Source: Sphingobacterium sp. CZ-2
Lineage (GTDB): Bacteria > Bacteroidota > Bacteroidia > Sphingobacteriales > Sphingobacteriaceae
Assembly: GCF_004526235.1 (NCBI RefSeq)
Contig: NZ_CP038159.1
Location: forward strand, 2,728,001-2,792,000
Reading direction: 5' to 3'
DNA: 64,000 nt
The position numbers and the translations under genes were made by a program. Positions 7,773-16,697 of the stretch are shown here, piece after piece. The notes under the pieces were generated by a model, which searched no databases, had not been told where the DNA came from, and worked only from the letters and a program-made list of their open reading frames with translations. Positions within the stretch are counted from its first letter, which is position 1; each line of letters starts with the position of its first letter.

Positions 7773-10751
7773 CTATAAATCCAATTTAAGGCCCAATACA
7801 AATGTTCTTGGGATGGTTAAGTTTGCTCCATCGTATAAACCGTTGTAATTGCTCAATTCAGGATCAACACCAGTGAATTTGGTGAAAGTCAATACGTTCA
7901 ATGCCGTAGCATAGAGGTATACTCTTCTGAATTTGCCGGATGAGCTGTTCAAGAAAGAAGCGTTTTTGAAATCATAACCTAGTGTAACAGATCTTAATTT
8001 CAAGTAGGAAGCATCTTCCAGGAATAGATCCTGATCAACACGGTAAGCATTTACATCCGACCAAGGATTGTAGATTGGGTATGTTTTTTCTTTTTCAAAA
8101 GATTGCCATGAGGATACTTCTTTTACAGAAGTGATATCGTTACTGGCTTCACGTTTGATGAAATCATACTTGGTTGCCTGGTATTGGTTAAGGATTTTAT
8201 GGCCTGTCGCGAAGAAGAAATGGAAATTCAAGTCGAAGTTCTTGTAGGCAAAGGTATTGCTCCAGCCTCCGATCAACGAAGGTAATCGATTACCTTCCAT
8301 TACTTTATCGCGGGTATCGATGCGGTTATCGTTATTCAGGTCAGCCCATTGTGGATCACCTGCAAATAATGGGATTCCATTGAAGGTATGGCCTGCAGGT
8401 ACATCTGCATCGGTATTGTAGATCCCTTGGTTTTTATAGATCCAATAAGAGGTAACAGGTTTTCCAACTTCTAATCTGTTGTCACCATTGATGATTTCCT
8501 TATAACCATCAGGAAGTGCCGTGACTTCGTTCTTGTTATAATTCAAATTGATGGATGAACGCCAGTTGAAGCTTTCAGGATTTTGGATGATCTGTCCGTT
8601 CAATAGGAATTCAATTCCTTTGTTGTTAACTTCCAGACCTGATTTATAATTTACGGAATAACCGGATTCCAACGGTACGGGTACACCAACCAATTGGTTT
8701 TTATCATTTCTGTTATAAACGGAAATAGCGGCATTCATGCGGTTGTTCAAGAAAGTTCCATCTAAGGAAATATTGGTCCTATCGGCATAAGGAAGTTTGA
8801 TTCCATAGCCAATAAATCCACTTTCATAAGGACGGTTGATCCCTAATACACCACCATATCCTGGAATGGTAGGTTCTTCATACCATCCACTCTCCGAACG
8901 ATATTGAGGTCCTGCTGCATAGCGATCATCTAAGAAGATACGTACATTTCTTCCCCAACCTGCTGATAGCTCCAATTGATTGAAGAAACTGCTTCCAGCG
9001 AACAATTGATCTTTGAGGTTATAGGTCATGCTGACAGCTGGCGTAGTCATCCAACGGCTATCTGGTTGCCCATTCGATGAACCATCACGACGTACCATAG
9101 CGTTTAACTTAAAGATGTCCTTATAGCTGTATTTTGCCGAACCATAGAAGGAAAGCAAATTGTTAAGCTCCTTGTCGATGTAGCGGAAAACGTAAAAATT
9201 CCCAGCATTCAAGGCATTCAAATAACTATCTCCTGGAGCTCCGGGATCTACAAAAACCAACTTTACGTAATCGTTAGGTCCATTATAGGCTCTAGCATAG
9301 TTATACTTATAGGTGTCACCTTGGTAAACATGGCCAACTTCTAGATCTAAGGAATGGTCATCACCTAGGTCAAAATCATAACCGATCGTATTGTTCCAGA
9401 TCATCCGTTGGTTATAACCAAAATAGGTGGAAATATAACTTACCCCATCCATAAGGGTAGACGGCGTAAAGTAATCGCGGATACCTTCGTTATAATCGAA
9501 GAATAAACTCGATTGAAGCGAGAATCTGTTCAATTTGGAACTTAGGGTCAAGTTACCATTGATGGAAGTGGTTCTGTTATTATCCACATTTTTCTTGTTC
9601 TCGTCTAAATAAAGACCAAAGTTGTCTTTGTTTGGAGAAAGGGGAGTTGATAGATCGGGAATATAGCGGGTCTCTGCAAAACGGTCGCGAAGACTTTTAT
9701 TACGGTTTCTATCCAAACGAACAGCATTCACGTTACTGGATACGGTTAACCATTTGAATGGTGCCATATTGATTCCGAAGAACACGTTGTAACGATTGAT
9801 GTTTGTCTCATCGGCATTTCCGGCATTTTTGGTTCCAGAACCGAAGAAACGGAAATTCGCTCTTTCATTTCCTCCGGTAATACCTAGATCGGCTGAATAG
9901 GTTGGGGTGTTTTTATAATATAGGTCGTTCCAATTGGAAGGGCCAAAGTAGGCGGTGTTCGTTGAATCCCTTAAATACAAGGCGTAATCATCATAACGTT
10001 GCTGATTACCATATTTCTCGTAGAAAGGTCTTCTGAAGTTATTTTCATAAACCCCATTGACGGTATTTACTTTCGGTGCGGTTGCATAGCCAAAATAAGT
10101 GTTCAAGCTGATATCACGGATTCCGGCTTTGGCATTTTTTGTTGTGATGTATAAAGCCCCATTCGCAGCATTTGGTCCTAACTTGGCCAATTCGAAGGGA
10201 TCTTTCACCAATACCACTGATTCGATGTTACTGATGTTGATCTGTGCTAATAGGTTATTCGCCGGTCCCACCCGATTGTAATCGTATTTCTGAACATCAA
10301 ATGCAAAAGGGTTGTCGGCCACTAAAGGAACGCCATTTAGATAAACGGCAGGTTGAAGGGCATACACATCTTTTTTGGAGAACAAGATTCCTGAAGGACC
10401 TTGAACGATCATGCTCTGTTCTGTTCCTGGCTCACCGTTGGGCTCTTGTACATAAAGACCAGCAAGATGCCCTTTAGCAATTTGTTGAAGGGATAGGTTT
10501 GGAACAGCAGATGCTTCGCGGATGTTGATTGTATCCTTAGCATTTTTGAACTTTTGTAAGGCCTTTACCATTTGGCCTATGGTGTCTGTTTTTGCATTAT
10601 ACTCCGAAGTGTCAACTTGGGATTTGACAAATGGAATACGATATCCTTTTAAGGAAGATTCTCCAAATGTTTTCGCGTGCGCAGAATTCAATTGGAGGCC
10701 ACCAAAGGATAAACATAAAGCAATAGAAAGACTTATGGAAGTTTTTACCAT
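7773..10751 (-). CDS. SusC-like TonB-linked outer-membrane transporter lacking the N-terminal regulatory-like domain (first pair)
   Basis: 992 aa. The signal peptide is followed by about 60 residues of unassigned sequence. The usual carboxypeptidase-regulatory-like module and the VTVTxGY-type box are missing. The plug is diverged but recognisable: AVYLNGVPLVADNPF, NISNIESVVLVKDPFELAKL and GALYITTKNAKAGIRD replace the standard VIDGVP, VLKDA and GVILITTKxG motifs. The C-terminal half is barrel-like with many aromatic strands and ends LGLKLDL. The gene heads the operon: 860 bp of non-coding DNA carrying two LacI-type palindromes lies upstream, and the matching SusD starts 18 bp downstream. It probably imports a ligand with its SusD. 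The loss of the N-terminal domain is seen directly; any change of function is unknown. Confidence 0.88.
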   Translation of the reverse strand: MVKTSISLSIALCLSFGGLQLNSAHAKTFGESSLKGYRIPFVKSQVDTSEYNAKTDTIGQMVKALQKFKNAKDTINIREASAVPNLSLQQIAKGHLAGLYVQEPNGEPGTEQSMIVQGPSGILFSKKDVYALQPAVYLNGVPLVADNPFAFDVQKYDYNRVGPANNLLAQINISNIESVVLVKDPFELAKLGPNAANGALYITTKNAKAGIRDISLNTYFGYATAPKVNTVNGVYENNFRRPFYEKYGNQQRYDDYALYLRDSTNTAYFGPSNWNDLYYKNTPTYSADLGITGGNERANFRFFGSGTKNAGNADETNINRYNVFFGINMAPFKWLTVSSNVNAVRLDRNRNKSLRDRFAETRYIPDLSTPLSPNKDNFGLYLDENKKNVDNNRTTSINGNLTLSSKLNRFSLQSSLFFDYNEGIRDYFTPSTLMDGVSYISTYFGYNQRMIWNNTIGYDFDLGDDHSLDLEVGHVYQGDTYKYNYARAYNGPNDYVKLVFVDPGAPGDSYLNALNAGNFYVFRYIDKELNNLLSFYGSAKYSYKDIFKLNAMVRRDGSSNGQPDSRWMTTPAVSMTYNLKDQLFAGSSFFNQLELSAGWGRNVRIFLDDRYAAGPQYRSESGWYEEPTIPGYGGVLGINRPYESGFIGYGIKLPYADRTNISLDGTFLNNRMNAAISVYNRNDKNQLVGVPVPLESGYSVNYKSGLEVNNKGIEFLLNGQIIQNPESFNWRSSINLNYNKNEVTALPDGYKEIINGDNRLEVGKPVTSYWIYKNQGIYNTDADVPAGHTFNGIPLFAGDPQWADLNNDNRIDTRDKVMEGNRLPSLIGGWSNTFAYKNFDLNFHFFFATGHKILNQYQATKYDFIKREASNDITSVKEVSSWQSFEKEKTYPIYNPWSDVNAYRVDQDLFLEDASYLKLRSVTLGYDFKNASFLNSSSGKFRRVYLYATALNVLTFTKFTGVDPELSNYNGLYDGANLTIPRTFVLGLKLDL

Positions 10752-11065
10752 TATTTCCAGTTTAAATTTTGTTAATAAAAATGAATGTTATTGACCAGGT
10801 TATTTTAGGCCAATGCTAGGATGTGTTTCGTTTATTCGACGAAGTTTTGATGTAGATGTTTGTTCATAATTTTAATATAAAAAGTGTTTCGGTTAAATTA
10901 TTTCTTATTGATTTTTTTGGTTCTTTTATTAATGGTATTTGGTTATAAATTCCTAATAATCTGGTTTAAAATAAATCAAGGAATAAACCAAAATTGGTCA
11001 CCTTGACTTAAGGCTACTAACAATAATAATATTCTTTTTTATAATAACATAAAGGTTAAACAACG

Positions 11066-11097
11066 CAAACGTTTGTCCAAATTCACGCAAACGTTTG
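11066..11097. promoter_or_regulatory. Two tandem LacI/GalR-type operator palindromes
   Basis: Two identical copies of the perfect palindrome CAAACGTTTG, each preceded by ACG, occupy 11066-11075 and 11088-11097. Their centres are 22 bp apart, about two helical turns, so two dimers could bind one DNA face. This is the usual form of LacI-family operators (central CG in a 10-14 bp palindrome). They lie about 315-345 bp upstream of the first susC start and after the fucosidase gene, in the 860-bp gap 10752-11612, which otherwise holds AT-rich DNA and repeats. No clear TAnnTTTG box was found on the minus strand between them and susC. No LacI gene is in the window. Confidence 0.6.
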
Positions 11098-11326
11098 ACT
11101 AAAATATGTATTACATAATCTGTAACAATTTCCTAAAATATTAAATTATATAAATGCATTTTATCATTAAAGTTGCTTAGTATTAAGTTTAGAGCAATAT
11201 ATTTGATTATTTAATTTGGGTAATTTAGTTTTTTACAAAATTAAAAACGGAGAGAATAGTTGAGATTGTTTTAATGATTAATCAATTATGAATGGCATGT
11301 ATTCGATTCGGGGTATAAGGGATTTG

Positions 11327-11390
11327 TAAGTGACATGTAAGTGAGGTGTAAGTACCTTTTAGCACTTACACCTCACTTACATGTCACTTA
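11327..11390. repeat. Perfect 27-bp inverted repeat (copy 1 of a dispersed ACTTACA-rich hairpin)
   Basis: The left arm 11327-11353 and the right arm 11364-11390 are exact reverse complements over 27 bases with a 10-base loop. The arms are made of the word TAAGTGA/TGTAAGT. The right arm plus one base (11363-11390) recurs exactly at 23909-23936. It lies between the fucosidase 3' end and the susC promoter region. Such a long stem could end transcription or be a mobile palindromic element; there is no clear T-run. Confidence 0.75.
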
Positions 11391-11445
11391 AACTATACTT
11401 TTAACTTGAAACAAACTACCTGTTATTTGTAGTTACGAAGCACAT

Positions 11446-11587
11446 CCCGTCATTGGGAGGAACGAAGTAACATCCCGTCATTGCGAGGAACGAAGCAATC
11501 TTTCGATTAGTGTAAAGATTGCTTCGTCGTACCTCCTCGCAATGACGGGAAAACTTTCGCAATGACGGGAAAACTTTCGCAATAACG
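11446..11587. repeat. CGTCATTGCGAGGA palindromic repeat array, locus 1
   Basis: Forward words close to CGTCATTGCGAGGA (11448 and 11476) are followed by a hairpin, CGAAGCAATCTTT then a short loop then AAAGATTGCTTCG, and by reverse words CTCGCAATGACG, with a 20-bp GCAATGACGGGAAAACTTTC unit repeated in tandem. The core including the loop ATTAG between the AATCT arms is shared with the array at 33.5 kb. It sits 26 bp downstream of the fucosidase stop. It is non-coding and strongly palindromic; this word is widespread as a dispersed repeat in bacterial genomes. Confidence 0.8.
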
Positions 11588-11612
11588 TATAGGATGAGAG
11601 ATTTAAGTCTAC

Positions 11613-13115
11613 TTACATCTTCGCATCCATCAATTTATCAGATTTTATTTTAGGTTGTCCGAGTTTAATTTTTATAACAAAGGCGCGATCTGTTTGGAAA
11701 TCTTTCGGTAGCACAATATCAAAGTAGGTGTTCTTATCCAAATCCAAACCGATATCAGCATGTTTGATTGTTAATTCTTTATTATTCAATAATAACTTAG
11801 CACTAATCGGCAAGGCCGTTGATTTTTTAGGGAATGCTAACCTAGCCAAATTATTTACCGGCCTATTAAATACTGTTAGATAAATGGTTGAATCCTTCTG
11901 GGTCAAATATCCCATCTTAGTTTTTGGAAGATCCGCGTGCCTTACGCCATGAACTGCCTCGCCATTCACTTCCATCCAATCGCCAAGTTCCTTTGCGATT
12001 TTATCTTCTCCAGGGTGCATCAATCCTTTTCCATCCGGACCAAAATTGAGCACAAAATTTCCATTCAACGAAACGGTATGCATTAGCATATCCAAAATAT
12101 CATCCGTTGTTTTGGTATAGATTCCAGACCAATCTTTCATGTATCCCCATCCATTAGGTGGTATGGTCATTACGGCATCCCAATCATTACCATCCAACCA
12201 TTCGTATTCTTGAGGTAATTTTCTTTCCCAACCTTGTTCGTAATCTCCGAGAATATCTCCATTGCTATCAAAATGGCGCTTTCCGTGTTCATCATTTCTG
12301 AACCTTGATCCAATGATCAGACCTGGATGTTTTTCACGCAATTCTTTTTCCAGGTTGTACGTGAATTCATAGGCCTGAACCCATGATTTATCCCAAGTAC
12401 CATCAAACCAAAATCCTTTGATGGTCGGATAATTCTGGAGAAGTTCCAATAATTGGTTCTTGGTATATTGAAGAAACCTATTATATCTTTTTTTCTCCTC
12501 TTCTGTTTCAGGAGCTTTGGATAGGTAATCCGGATTGTTCCATTCCAAAATAGAGAAATATAGGTATACATCAATGCCTTCAGCGTTATAGGCATCCACC
12601 ACTTCTTTTACGATATCTTTTTTATAAGGAGAGTTGCTGATGTTGTAGGAGGAATATTTCGTTGGCCATAGGGCATAACCATCATGATGTTTAGTTGTGA
12701 AAATCATGTATTTGGCACCCATATCCTTGGCCTGTTTAGCCCATTTCTTCGCACTGAAAGCGGTAGGATTAAACTGTTTGTAAAGATTGTCGTAGATTTC
12801 TTTCCAGTTTTTTGGCGCATTGGGTCCCGACCAGGTACGGATCCATTCCGAAGCGGCTGCACCGCCTCTCGCAGATACACCTTCCCATTCATTGCCTGGG
12901 ATGGCATAAAGTCCCCAATGGATAAATTGTCCCAAACCATAATTACGGAAAGCTTCCATGGCTTCATCTGTCCGATGCTTAGGCGTGATGGGTCCATATT
13001 TAACTTCGATACGTTCTTTTGGTTTTGTCTTTGGACCGGTCCATTGCGCATTTGCGGTCGAGTTCATCAATAGTCCTGTTAATCCTAAAAGGATTAATTT
13101 TGATGTTCTTCTCAT
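11613..13115 (-). CDS. GH29 alpha-L-fucosidase, secreted
   Basis: 500 aa from the ATG at 13115. The frame is open 32 codons further up, but the signal peptide MRRTSKLILLGLTGLLMN to ANAQ starts here. GH29 hallmarks are FIHWGLYAIPGNEW (about residues 64-77), TTKHHDGYALW (140-150) and GFWFDGTWD (234-242), in which Asp238 is the expected nucleophile, then a C-terminal beta-sandwich. The enzyme releases alpha-L-fucose from fucosylated glycans by a retaining mechanism. Family length is about 450-550 aa, so it is full length. It is on the same strand and upstream of the SusCD operon, which fits a glycan-utilisation role, but the 860-bp gap with repeats between them suggests separate transcription. 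Confidence 0.92.
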   Translation of the reverse strand: MRRTSKLILLGLTGLLMNSTANAQWTGPKTKPKERIEVKYGPITPKHRTDEAMEAFRNYGLGQFIHWGLYAIPGNEWEGVSARGGAAASEWIRTWSGPNAPKNWKEIYDNLYKQFNPTAFSAKKWAKQAKDMGAKYMIFTTKHHDGYALWPTKYSSYNISNSPYKKDIVKEVVDAYNAEGIDVYLYFSILEWNNPDYLSKAPETEEEKKRYNRFLQYTKNQLLELLQNYPTIKGFWFDGTWDKSWVQAYEFTYNLEKELREKHPGLIIGSRFRNDEHGKRHFDSNGDILGDYEQGWERKLPQEYEWLDGNDWDAVMTIPPNGWGYMKDWSGIYTKTTDDILDMLMHTVSLNGNFVLNFGPDGKGLMHPGEDKIAKELGDWMEVNGEAVHGVRHADLPKTKMGYLTQKDSTIYLTVFNRPVNNLARLAFPKKSTALPISAKLLLNNKELTIKHADIGLDLDKNTYFDIVLPKDFQTDRAFVIKIKLGQPKIKSDKLMDAKM

Positions 13116-13280
13116 TGGTATCTTGATTTTTAGAAATATAATCGTGTTTTTCAAAATGATAAAGATACGATTCAGCAGGCTGATTTTGGAAAAAGAGGTG
13201 GCTTTTATCATGGAATTCTACGGAAACGATTGCGGATTAGGCGAAACTCTTGGGATTTGGTAAAATGTATTAACTTCGTT

Positions 13281-14411
13281 ATGCTTAAGGAGGAACAAAC
13301 AGTGGAACAAGAAAACAAATCAAAGCCTGACCTTTATTATAAGGTGGACATCGTGGTTATCGGTGCGGGCCAAGCTGGCCTTTCTGCGGCCTATCATTTG
13401 CAGCGTGAAGGATTGGAGCCAGGAAAGGGATTCGTCGTGCTCGACGATGAGTTTGGTGCTGGAGGTGCCTGGCAACATCGATGGGATTCCTTGACATTGA
13501 GCAATGTGAATGGGATCAATGACCTTCCTGGTTTAGGGTTTGACGAGGTGATCGATAAGGACGATAAGGCAATGCAGGCCAATGTTGCCCTTCCAAAGTA
13601 TTATGAACAGTATGAAAAGACCTTTAAATTGCCGGTAATACGGCCTGTAAGGGTTACTGAGGTTATAGAACGCAATGGTCGATTTTTGATCAAGACGAAT
13701 GCAGTGCAATTCAATGCTCGGGGTATTATCAATGCCACGGGGACCTGGAAAACACCACATTGCCCCAAATATCCGGGATGGGATAAATTCAAGGGTATAC
13801 AATTGCATACCGGGCAATATAAAAGTGCGGAGGAATTTAAAGGAAAACATGTGATCGTGGTGGGGGGAGGTATTTCCGCCGTCCAACTGCTGGGAGAGAT
13901 CTCCAAAGTGACGAGTACAACTTGGGTCACCCGAAGACCTCCTGATTTTCGGAATTATGAATTTACACAAGAGGAGGGTAGGGATGCGGTAGCTTTGGTA
14001 GAAGCCCGCGTGCGGGAAGGTCTTCCCGTGGAATCTGTGGTTTCTGTTACGGGATTACCTTATACACCTGCTATAGCAGACCTTTTGGAAAGTGGCGTTT
14101 TGGATCGGAAAGAGATGTTTCAGGAAATTACAGAAACTGGGGTGAAATGGGCGGATGGAACAAGCATGGAAGCCGATGTCATTTTTTGGAATACCGGGTT
14201 CCGTCATTCCATTGATCATTTAGCGGGATTAAACTTGGTAAATGAGTTAGGGGGCATAGAAATGACCGGAAAATTAACGACGCAGGTAGCCAAAGATCCT
14301 AGAATCCACCTGACGGGTTATGGACCATCAGCTTCTACCATCGGCGCAAACCGCGCAGGTCGTGCCGCAGCAAAAGAATTGATAGATTTTCTCCATCTAA
14401 AACAGCAATAA
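13281..14411 (+). CDS. FAD/NAD(P)-dependent flavoprotein oxidoreductase (flavin-monooxygenase-like)
   Basis: 376 aa from the ATG at 13281; a longer frame begins with TTG at 13230 but lacks motif content. The N-terminus has the FAD Rossmann motif VVIGAGQAGLSAAYHL. A second dinucleotide motif, VIVVGGGISAVQLLGEI, lies near residue 200, and NATGTWKTP and IFWNTGFRHSID are ATG-type linkers of the FMO/thioredoxin-reductase-like superfamily. It likely binds FAD and NADPH in the cytoplasm; the substrate is unknown. It is divergent from the fucosidase and 35 bp before the MFS transporter, so the two may form an operon that modifies and moves a small molecule. Confidence 0.85.
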   Translation: MLKEEQTVEQENKSKPDLYYKVDIVVIGAGQAGLSAAYHLQREGLEPGKGFVVLDDEFGAGGAWQHRWDSLTLSNVNGINDLPGLGFDEVIDKDDKAMQANVALPKYYEQYEKTFKLPVIRPVRVTEVIERNGRFLIKTNAVQFNARGIINATGTWKTPHCPKYPGWDKFKGIQLHTGQYKSAEEFKGKHVIVVGGGISAVQLLGEISKVTSTTWVTRRPPDFRNYEFTQEEGRDAVALVEARVREGLPVESVVSVTGLPYTPAIADLLESGVLDRKEMFQEITETGVKWADGTSMEADVIFWNTGFRHSIDHLAGLNLVNELGGIEMTGKLTTQVAKDPRIHLTGYGPSASTIGANRAGRAAAKELIDFLHLKQQ

Positions 14412-14446
14412 CTTGTTGTAAGGATAATGCACTAATTATTTTAGAC

Positions 14447-15661
14447 ATGAATTTTTCAAAATATGAAGCGCTTTTGGTGGCTTTATTGGCCGTAGTGCAA
14501 TTTACCGTAGTTTTGGATTTTGCCGTTATGGCTCCATTGGGTGCGGAACTGATCAAAGCATTAGGAATCTCTACCCATCAATTTGGTATCTTGGTCTCGG
14601 CCTATGCCTTAAGTGCGGGCGCTTCGGGGTTTCTCTTGGCAGGTTTTATTGATCGTTTTGATAGAAAACAGATTTTGCTATTCATGTATGTGGGTTTCCT
14701 TTTGGGTACTTTGTTCTGCGCCTTGGCACCCAATTATTACCTTTTGATGGGGGCTAGAATTGTTGCTGGGATATTTGGTGGAGTGATGTCGGGAATTACC
14801 TTCGCAATCGTTACGGATTATTTTAGGTATGAAATCCGAGGACGCGTCATGGGGTTTATCCAAATGGTATTTTCGGTTAGCCAGATCTTAGGAATTCCTT
14901 TGGGACTATATTTGGCCCATATTTGGAGTTGGCATATCCCTTTCTATTTTATTGTATTTATAGGTCTTATCAATTTTTTGTTATTGATCAGGTATATGAA
15001 ACCTATTCCCTCGAAGCGAATCCCTGGGGTTGATAGTCGGTATTTTCAGGTAATAAAACGAGTCTTCAGTAATAAAAATTACCTGGTCGCTTTTTCCACC
15101 ACATTCTTCTTGGCAACTGGAGGATTTATCCTTCAACCTTATATAACCCCACATTTGGTTTTTGACCTCCATTATGCTGAGGATCAATTGCCATTGGTGT
15201 TCTTTAGTGCGGGGATTGCCACCTTGATCGGCTCACCAATTTTTGGCCGTATCAGTGATTCTTGGGGAAAGTATAAGCTTTTTGTGTTGGGAAGTCTGTT
15301 GGCAGGTGTTGCCATTCTTTGGTTTGTAAATATTCCAGCGGGAAATATTTTCATGTTGGCATTAAGTTTCAGTTTGATGATGCTCTTTGTTTCTTCTAGG
15401 ATCATTAGTGCAACGGCGATGATGACTGCCATTCCAGAGCCTGCTGAAAGAGGCGCTTTCATGAACATCAATTCTGCCATCCAGCAATCCAGTGGGGGTA
15501 TTGCTTCAATCTTAGGTGGTGTTATTTTGATTGAGGATACGGATGGAAAGGGTTTTGAGAATTTTAATGTGCTGGGGATAATAACATTTGTAAGTATTAT
15601 AATCTGTGTTTTGCTGATGTATAGGGTAAATAGGATCGTGGAAAAGAAACGAATTACTTAA
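14447..15661 (+). CDS. MFS transporter
   Basis: 404 aa with about twelve hydrophobic segments. The loop between helices 2 and 3, GFIDRFDRKQILL, matches the MFS signature GxxxDRxGRR, and a second loop, GRISDSWGKYKLF, lies before helix 9. This is the drug:H+ antiporter type (12 TM) by size and motif. PMF-driven export of a small molecule is the general role; the substrate is unknown. It starts 35 bp after the flavoprotein gene in the same direction. No strong terminator follows, only a weak AAATC/GATTT dyad and a T-run near 15690. Confidence 0.88.
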   Translation: MNFSKYEALLVALLAVVQFTVVLDFAVMAPLGAELIKALGISTHQFGILVSAYALSAGASGFLLAGFIDRFDRKQILLFMYVGFLLGTLFCALAPNYYLLMGARIVAGIFGGVMSGITFAIVTDYFRYEIRGRVMGFIQMVFSVSQILGIPLGLYLAHIWSWHIPFYFIVFIGLINFLLLIRYMKPIPSKRIPGVDSRYFQVIKRVFSNKNYLVAFSTTFFLATGGFILQPYITPHLVFDLHYAEDQLPLVFFSAGIATLIGSPIFGRISDSWGKYKLFVLGSLLAGVAILWFVNIPAGNIFMLALSFSLMMLFVSSRIISATAMMTAIPEPAERGAFMNINSAIQQSSGGIASILGGVILIEDTDGKGFENFNVLGIITFVSIIICVLLMYRVNRIVEKKRIT

Positions 15662-15737
15662 AATCGATACTGATTTTAGAGGAATTGGTCGTGTTTTTTT
15701 TGTAGTTTTAAGGACTAACTATTTAATTATTAATGGT

Positions 15738-16163
15738 ATGACGCATTCAAGATTGTTGTTTTTGACCTTCCTTTCTATCGCACTTTTAACGGCTTGTGAA
15801 GTTGGAAAAAAGGTTGATCGTACGAATTATGATCATTTAACTATTGAAGAATTGGCAAAGGGTGATCAATTGATCGATTTTTCTGATAGTATGTTGATGG
15901 GTCCGATCGATATTAATAAGCTTACTAATGATGATGCAAAGATAGCGAAAGCAGCAGTTTATCGGATATATTCTAATCTGGAACTGAAGGATAATCAATA
16001 TCTATTTAGGGTTAAAGATGCTGAAAAATTACATTTATCCGAAAGGGTTTTTGATAAGTATGTGAAAGATATTGAAGAAATGAATGCACATGTTCGTAAA
16101 GAGGATGAAATGGAGAAGCTGGAACCAATAAGCAGTGAATATTTGAACTCTTTGTTGAAATAA
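15738..16163 (+). CDS. Small hypothetical lipoprotein
   Basis: 141 aa. The signal peptide ends in a lipobox (LSIALLTAC, then EVGKK), and the rest is a charged, mainly helical domain without known motif. I do not recognise the family. It follows the MFS gene by 76 bp on the same strand and precedes 240 bp of AT-rich DNA in which I see no gene. Anchoring in the inner or outer membrane is inferred from the lipobox only. Confidence 0.65.
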   Translation: MTHSRLLFLTFLSIALLTACEVGKKVDRTNYDHLTIEELAKGDQLIDFSDSMLMGPIDINKLTNDDAKIAKAAVYRIYSNLELKDNQYLFRVKDAEKLHLSERVFDKYVKDIEEMNAHVRKEDEMEKLEPISSEYLNSLLK

Positions 16164-16405
16164 AAATTTTAGTTATAATGTCATATTAGTTCTATTGATT
16201 CCTCATTAGAGCTTGTTTATTTAATTATTCTTATAAGCTAATAACCCATTTATTAGCCTAGGATATTCTTTTAACTTTCTTTTTCCTTTAGGTTTTTGAT
16301 TGAAAAACCAAATCCTTTTAAAATTATTTTTTATCGGAATAGTACTCGGTTTTCGATTTGGTGTTATTACTACTATAAACCAAATTATAAACCAATTCTA
16401 TAAGC

Positions 16406-16690
16406 ATGAGTCACCGAATTGATAATGCATTTATCGGAAGATTTTTTTCAAGGAACTGTTCTAAAGCGGAGGTGATCTTGCTGAATGAATATTTTCAAAC
16501 CGAAAAGGGAAGAGCACATTTAGAGAAGTTTTTAAAGAACGCTTGGAAAAGTAAAAAATCAGGATTGAGCGAGGAAGAGCTTAATCGTCATAAGGAAGAA
16601 TTTTTGGAGAGATGGAATTTAGTGAACAATAAAAAAATCATGCCATTTTCCCCTTGGAAAAAGATCCTAATTACGGTATCGGCGCTATAA
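16406..16690 (+). pseudogene. Truncated FecR-family anti-sigma factor (N-terminal part only)
   Basis: 94 codons. The N-terminus, IDNAFIGRFFSRNCSKAEVI then LLNEYFQTEKGRAHLEKFL, is like the cytoplasmic sigma-binding domain of Bacteroidota FecR-type anti-sigma factors. The frame stops at the start of the membrane segment (PWKKILITVSAL), so the transmembrane helix end and the whole periplasmic FecR domain (normally more than 200 aa) are missing. The stop is 7 bp from the end of a convergent ECF sigma gene, whereas in intact loci the sigma gene precedes fecR on the same strand. A small intact protein cannot be excluded, but truncation by rearrangement is the simplest reading. Confidence 0.6.
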
Positions 16691-16697
16691 AAACCAA

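Noticed and set aside
12684..13073. 129-aa plus-strand frame inside the fucosidase gene
   Set aside because: It is antisense to the GH29 catalytic domain and lacks any family signature.
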